Positions 61,744 through 64,000 of a DNA stretch of 64,000 nucleotides are shown one piece after another. The notes beneath the pieces were generated by a model. It was not told the DNA's origin. It did not search any database and was given only the letters and a program-made list of their open reading frames with translations. Every line of letters starts with the position of its first letter. Positions within the stretch are counted from its first letter, which is position 1. Position numbers and translations under genes: made by a program. Origin of the DNA: Pseudomonas sp. N040 (GTDB lineage Bacteria > Pseudomonadota > Gammaproteobacteria > Pseudomonadales > Pseudomonadaceae); assembly GCF_015637705.1 (NCBI RefSeq), contig NZ_JADOBE010000006.1, positions 16,420-80,419 of the forward strand. The letters are read 5' to 3'.

Positions 61744-62870
61744 TAGCTGATGGCTCCAGACGAGCATTCAAAACGCCACTGGTTACATGCCGCGATGACG
61801 GCTTGGGCATCTTCAGCTGTGAGTGTTGGGTCCATCGGCAAGCTCAGCACCTGTTCGTGCATTGCTTCGGTCAGCGGCAGTTTTTTGCCATTCCACGCCC
61901 GGTAAGCCTGCTGCTGATGCGGCGGGATCGGGTAATGGATCAGGGTTTGTACGCCGCAGTCGGCCAGGTGCTGTTGCAGGGCAGCGCGTTGTTCGCAACG
62001 AACAACGAACAGGTGCCAGGCATGCTGCTCCCCGTTTGCACACTGCGGAAGGCGAATGGCCGGGTTGGCGATACCTTGGCGATACAGCCGGGCAATTTCG
62101 CGGCGTCGGGCGGTCTGTTGATCCAGATACTTGAGCTTGACGCCGAGCATGGCTGCCTGGATTTCATCAAGGCGGCTGTTCACACCCTGATAGAGGTTCT
62201 TGTACTTCTCGTGCGAGCCGTAGTTGCGCAGGGCACGCAGGGTTTGCGCCAGCTCATCGTCACTGGTGGTAATGGCACCGGCGTCACCCAGGGCACCCAG
62301 GTTTTTTCCGGGGTAGAAGCTGAAACCGGAAGCTTGCCCCCAGTTGCCTGCCTTGCGGCCACCGATGCTGGCACCATGGGCTTGCGCGGAGTCTTCCAGG
62401 ACCACCAGGTTGTGGCGCCCGGCCATATCCAGCAGGGCTGGCATGTCGGCCAACTGGCCATACAGGTGTACAGCCAGAATGGCGCGAGTCCTAGGCGTGA
62501 TGGCAGCTTCAGCCTTGCGCGGACAGAGGTTGTAGCTAGCTTCGTCCGGCTCCACCAGCACGGGTGTCAGGCGGTTTTCGGTAATGGCGAGAATGCTGGC
62601 GATGTAGGTGTTGGCGGGGACGATGACCTCATCGCCCTCCTTGAGCTTGCCCAGCTCTTTCCAGGCACGCAAAGTCAGGGTCAGTGCGTCGAGGCCGTTG
62701 GCTACGCCGATGCAATGGCGGGTGCCGCAGTATTCGGCAAATTCGCGCTCGAAGCGTGTCAGTTCGTTGCCGCCGATATACCAGCCGGAATCAATCACGC
62801 GGGTGCAGGCTTCGATCAGTTCTTCGCGGCAGCTTGCATTGATTGCTTTAAGGTCGAGGAAGGGGATCAT
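61743..62870 (-). CDS. PLP-dependent sugar aminotransferase, FdtB/QdtB-like
   Basis: A 375-residue DegT/DnrJ/EryC1/StrS-family aminotransferase. [10 protein letters not shown] is the N-terminus, EDSAQAHGA at 159-167 is the PLP-contacting region, and Lys189 in [14 protein letters not shown] is the Schiff-base lysine. The sequence matches 3-aminotransferases of dTDP-3-amino-3,6-dideoxyhexoses. With the cupin-type isomerase gene nearby, the product is dTDP-Fuc3N or dTDP-Qui3N. Confidence 0.92.
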   Translation of the reverse strand: MIPFLDLKAINASCREELIEACTRVIDSGWYIGGNELTRFEREFAEYCGTRHCIGVANGLDALTLTLRAWKELGKLKEGDEVIVPANTYIASILAITENRLTPVLVEPDEASYNLCPRKAEAAITPRTRAILAVHLYGQLADMPALLDMAGRHNLVVLEDSAQAHGASIGGRKAGNWGQASGFSFYPGKNLGALGDAGAITTSDDELAQTLRALRNYGSHEKYKNLYQGVNSRLDEIQAAMLGVKLKYLDQQTARRREIARLYRQGIANPAIRLPQCANGEQHAWHLFVVRCEQRAALQQHLADCGVQTLIHYPIPPHQQQAYRAWNGKKLPLTEAMHEQVLSLPMDPTLTAEDAQAVIAACNQWRFECSSGAIS

Positions 62871-63391
62871 GAAAACAGTTTTTCCATTAAAATTTTTCTA
62901 TTGGACTCGACACTTATTTTTGATATTTCAAAGTGTAAATTGTCTGAATCTTCACCAACTTGCACAGCACCCATCTTCTTGTGAAATGAAATCACCTTCT
63001 CATTGCCTTTCATTACTTCAAAGTGAGACTTTATGTAACCTAGATTCTCAAAGCCAAATTTGTATATCAAAAACGCACTTTCCAGTGCGGCATAGCGCGT
63101 CTTGTCGTCGTTTAGAATCCAACTACCCCAACAAAATGAATCTTGCCTCAGATCGTATACCCGGATAGTTCCGCAAGGCGTCCCATCATTTCTTTCGATA
63201 ATAAAATAAAACTGGGCGCCTGCGGCTTCATCTGTTTTATAGCGTTTTATCCACTCTCTTTGGTCGGCAACGTCTGATGAAACCGATGAAATAAACTTGT
63301 TATATCTTTCATCCAACCGGAGCTTTAATACAAATTCTGCATCAGTACTCTCGATTAATCTCAAAGAAACAGTTTTAGACTCCAATTTCAC
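62867..63391 (-). CDS. GNAT family N-acetyltransferase in AT-rich DNA
   Basis: A 174-residue GNAT-fold protein (RimJ/RimL-like, [13 protein letters not shown] and [31 protein letters not shown], split as [17 protein letters not shown]). It most likely acetylates the amino sugar made by the adjacent aminotransferase, in place of the usual hexapeptide transferase. Start and stop each overlap the neighbours by four bases. AT-rich compared to the rest. Confidence 0.85.
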   Translation of the reverse strand: MKLESKTVSLRLIESTDAEFVLKLRLDERYNKFISSVSSDVADQREWIKRYKTDEAAGAQFYFIIERNDGTPCGTIRVYDLRQDSFCWGSWILNDDKTRYAALESAFLIYKFGFENLGYIKSHFEVMKGNEKVISFHKKMGAVQVGEDSDNLHFEISKISVESNRKILMEKLFS

Positions 63392-63789
63392 CGCCCGATC
63401 TCCGATAAGAATCTTTGGTAATCCCGAATATAATCCGCTTCGTCGTAGTGTTCGTTGGCCAGCACCAGCAGCACACAGTCATCGCTGAAATCGTGCATTT
63501 CATGCCAGACCATTTTCTGAATACGCATGGCCTTGGTCGGCGAATCAAGCCAGGTTTCTTCCTTCTGCTTGCCGTCATCCAGCAGCATGCGGCACTTGCC
63601 AGATACGCATACGGCAATTTGCTCGAGTTCTTTGTGCGCATGAAAGCCACGCGACACGCCAGGCAGTGTGCCGGTCAGGTAGTAGACCCGCCTGATTTCA
63701 AAAGGGATGTTTTTATTCGCTTCAAGCACTGTGAGGTGACCACGCTCATCACCCAACAACTTGAAGTCGATCAGCTTTATCAGACTCAC
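63388..63789 (-). CDS. dTDP-4-keto-6-deoxyhexose 3,4-ketoisomerase (FdtA/QdtA/WxcM-like cupin)
   Basis: A 133-residue cupin of the WxcM-like group. SRGFHAHKELEQIAVCVSGK at about residues 44-63 carries the catalytic His-x-His. These enzymes convert dTDP-4-keto-6-deoxyglucose to its 3-keto isomer; gluco (QdtA) and galacto (FdtA) products cannot be separated from sequence alone here. It overlaps the rmlA gene and the GNAT gene by four bases each. Confidence 0.92.
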   Translation of the reverse strand: MSLIKLIDFKLLGDERGHLTVLEANKNIPFEIRRVYYLTGTLPGVSRGFHAHKELEQIAVCVSGKCRMLLDDGKQKEETWLDSPTKAMRIQKMVWHEMHDFSDDCVLLVLANEHYDEADYIRDYQRFLSEIGR

Positions 63790-64000
63790 TTAACATCCTC
63801 GACTAAAGACAGCAGGTATTTGCCGTAGCTGTTCTTGCTCAGCGACCGGCCAATACGTTGCAGGTCATTCGCGCTCAGCCAGCCATTGTTGAAAGCAATT
63901 TCTTCCAGGCAGGCAATCTTGTAGCCCTGGCGTTTCTCGATGGTTTCGACGAAGTGGCTCGCCTCCAGCAAGCTTTCGTGGGTGCCGGTATCCAGCCAGG
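63786..64000 (-). CDS. rmlA: Glucose-1-phosphate thymidylyltransferase RmlA, 3-prime part only
   Basis: The last about 70 residues of RmlA are in the window, ending at 63786. They include WLDTGTHESLLEAS, EKRQGYKIACLEEIAFNNGW (20 residues) and ELLSLVEDVK-type tail. The 5-prime part lies to the right of the window. RmlA makes dTDP-glucose and RmlB, needed next, is presumably also to the right. Confidence 0.9.
   Translation of the reverse strand, partial: WLDTGTHESLLEASHFVETIEKRQGYKIACLEEIAFNNGWLSANDLQRIGRSLSKNSYGKYLLSLVEDVK

Overview
The window is GC-rich and looks like a chromosomal segment from a gamma-proteobacterium of the genus Pseudomonas or a close relative. The reasons are the gene content (YejK, TAXI-type TRAP binding protein, WbpM/WbpL-type O-antigen enzymes ending the polysaccharide cluster) and the many copies of REP-like palindromes of the GTAGGAGC and GTAGGGTGGG types. 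No rRNA, tRNA, CRISPR array, integrase or intact insertion sequence was seen. Species cannot be fixed from the sequence alone.

Region 1 (1-7.3 kb) is ordinary genome: a TRIC-type membrane protein, a nitronate monooxygenase-like flavoprotein, a YeeN/YebC-family regulator, a MITE-like 163-bp element, a TAXI solute-binding protein, the nucleoid protein YejK translationally coupled to a PPK2-family polyphosphate kinase, and an alpha/beta hydrolase.

Region 2 (7.5-33.1 kb) is an accessory catabolic region. A flavin reductase and a TetR repressor lead into a divergent pair: an MhpA-like FAD monooxygenase on the minus strand, and on the plus strand a run of extradiol dioxygenase, FAH-fold hydrolase, CoA ligase, acyltransferase, NTF2-like exported protein, metallo-beta-lactamase lipoprotein, NAD(P)-binding protein and a second, exported FAH-fold protein. 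A minus-strand pair (flavoprotein dehydrogenase plus ThDP enzyme) faces an AraC regulator. Then come an esterase, a sulfatase, a haloalkane dehalogenase, an SDR, a GST-like protein and a second nitronate monooxygenase-like protein. This looks like hydroxylation, meta-cleavage, C-C hydrolysis and CoA activation of a cyclic or aromatic compound; the substrate is not identifiable. The palindromic core CAATATTG occurs both upstream of the TetR gene and in the monooxygenase/dioxygenase divergent promoter, suggesting one regulon.

Region 3 (33.2-64 kb) is a leftward-transcribed O-antigen or exopolysaccharide cluster that continues past the right edge. Read in transcription order it makes a dTDP-3-amino-3,6-dideoxyhexose (RmlA, FdtA/QdtA-like isomerase, GNAT, aminotransferase), carries a hexapeptide acetyltransferase, flippase, polymerase candidate, seven glycosyltransferases, two methyltransferases, an amidotransferase, a carbamoyltransferase, and GDP-mannose to GDP-fucose enzymes (gmd, fcl). 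It ends with a WbpL-like initiating transferase, WbpM, a CpsB-type phosphatase and a VpsP-like protein. Several genes are markedly AT-rich, indicating mosaic assembly. The distal part is damaged or remodelled: manC has lost about two thirds of its coding sequence, a 54-bp direct repeat brackets a nucleotidyltransferase, a glycosyltransferase and the manC remnant, and an AbiEi/AbiEii toxin-antitoxin pair sits just before the wbpL-like gene, where related clusters often carry a sugar-nucleotide reductase.
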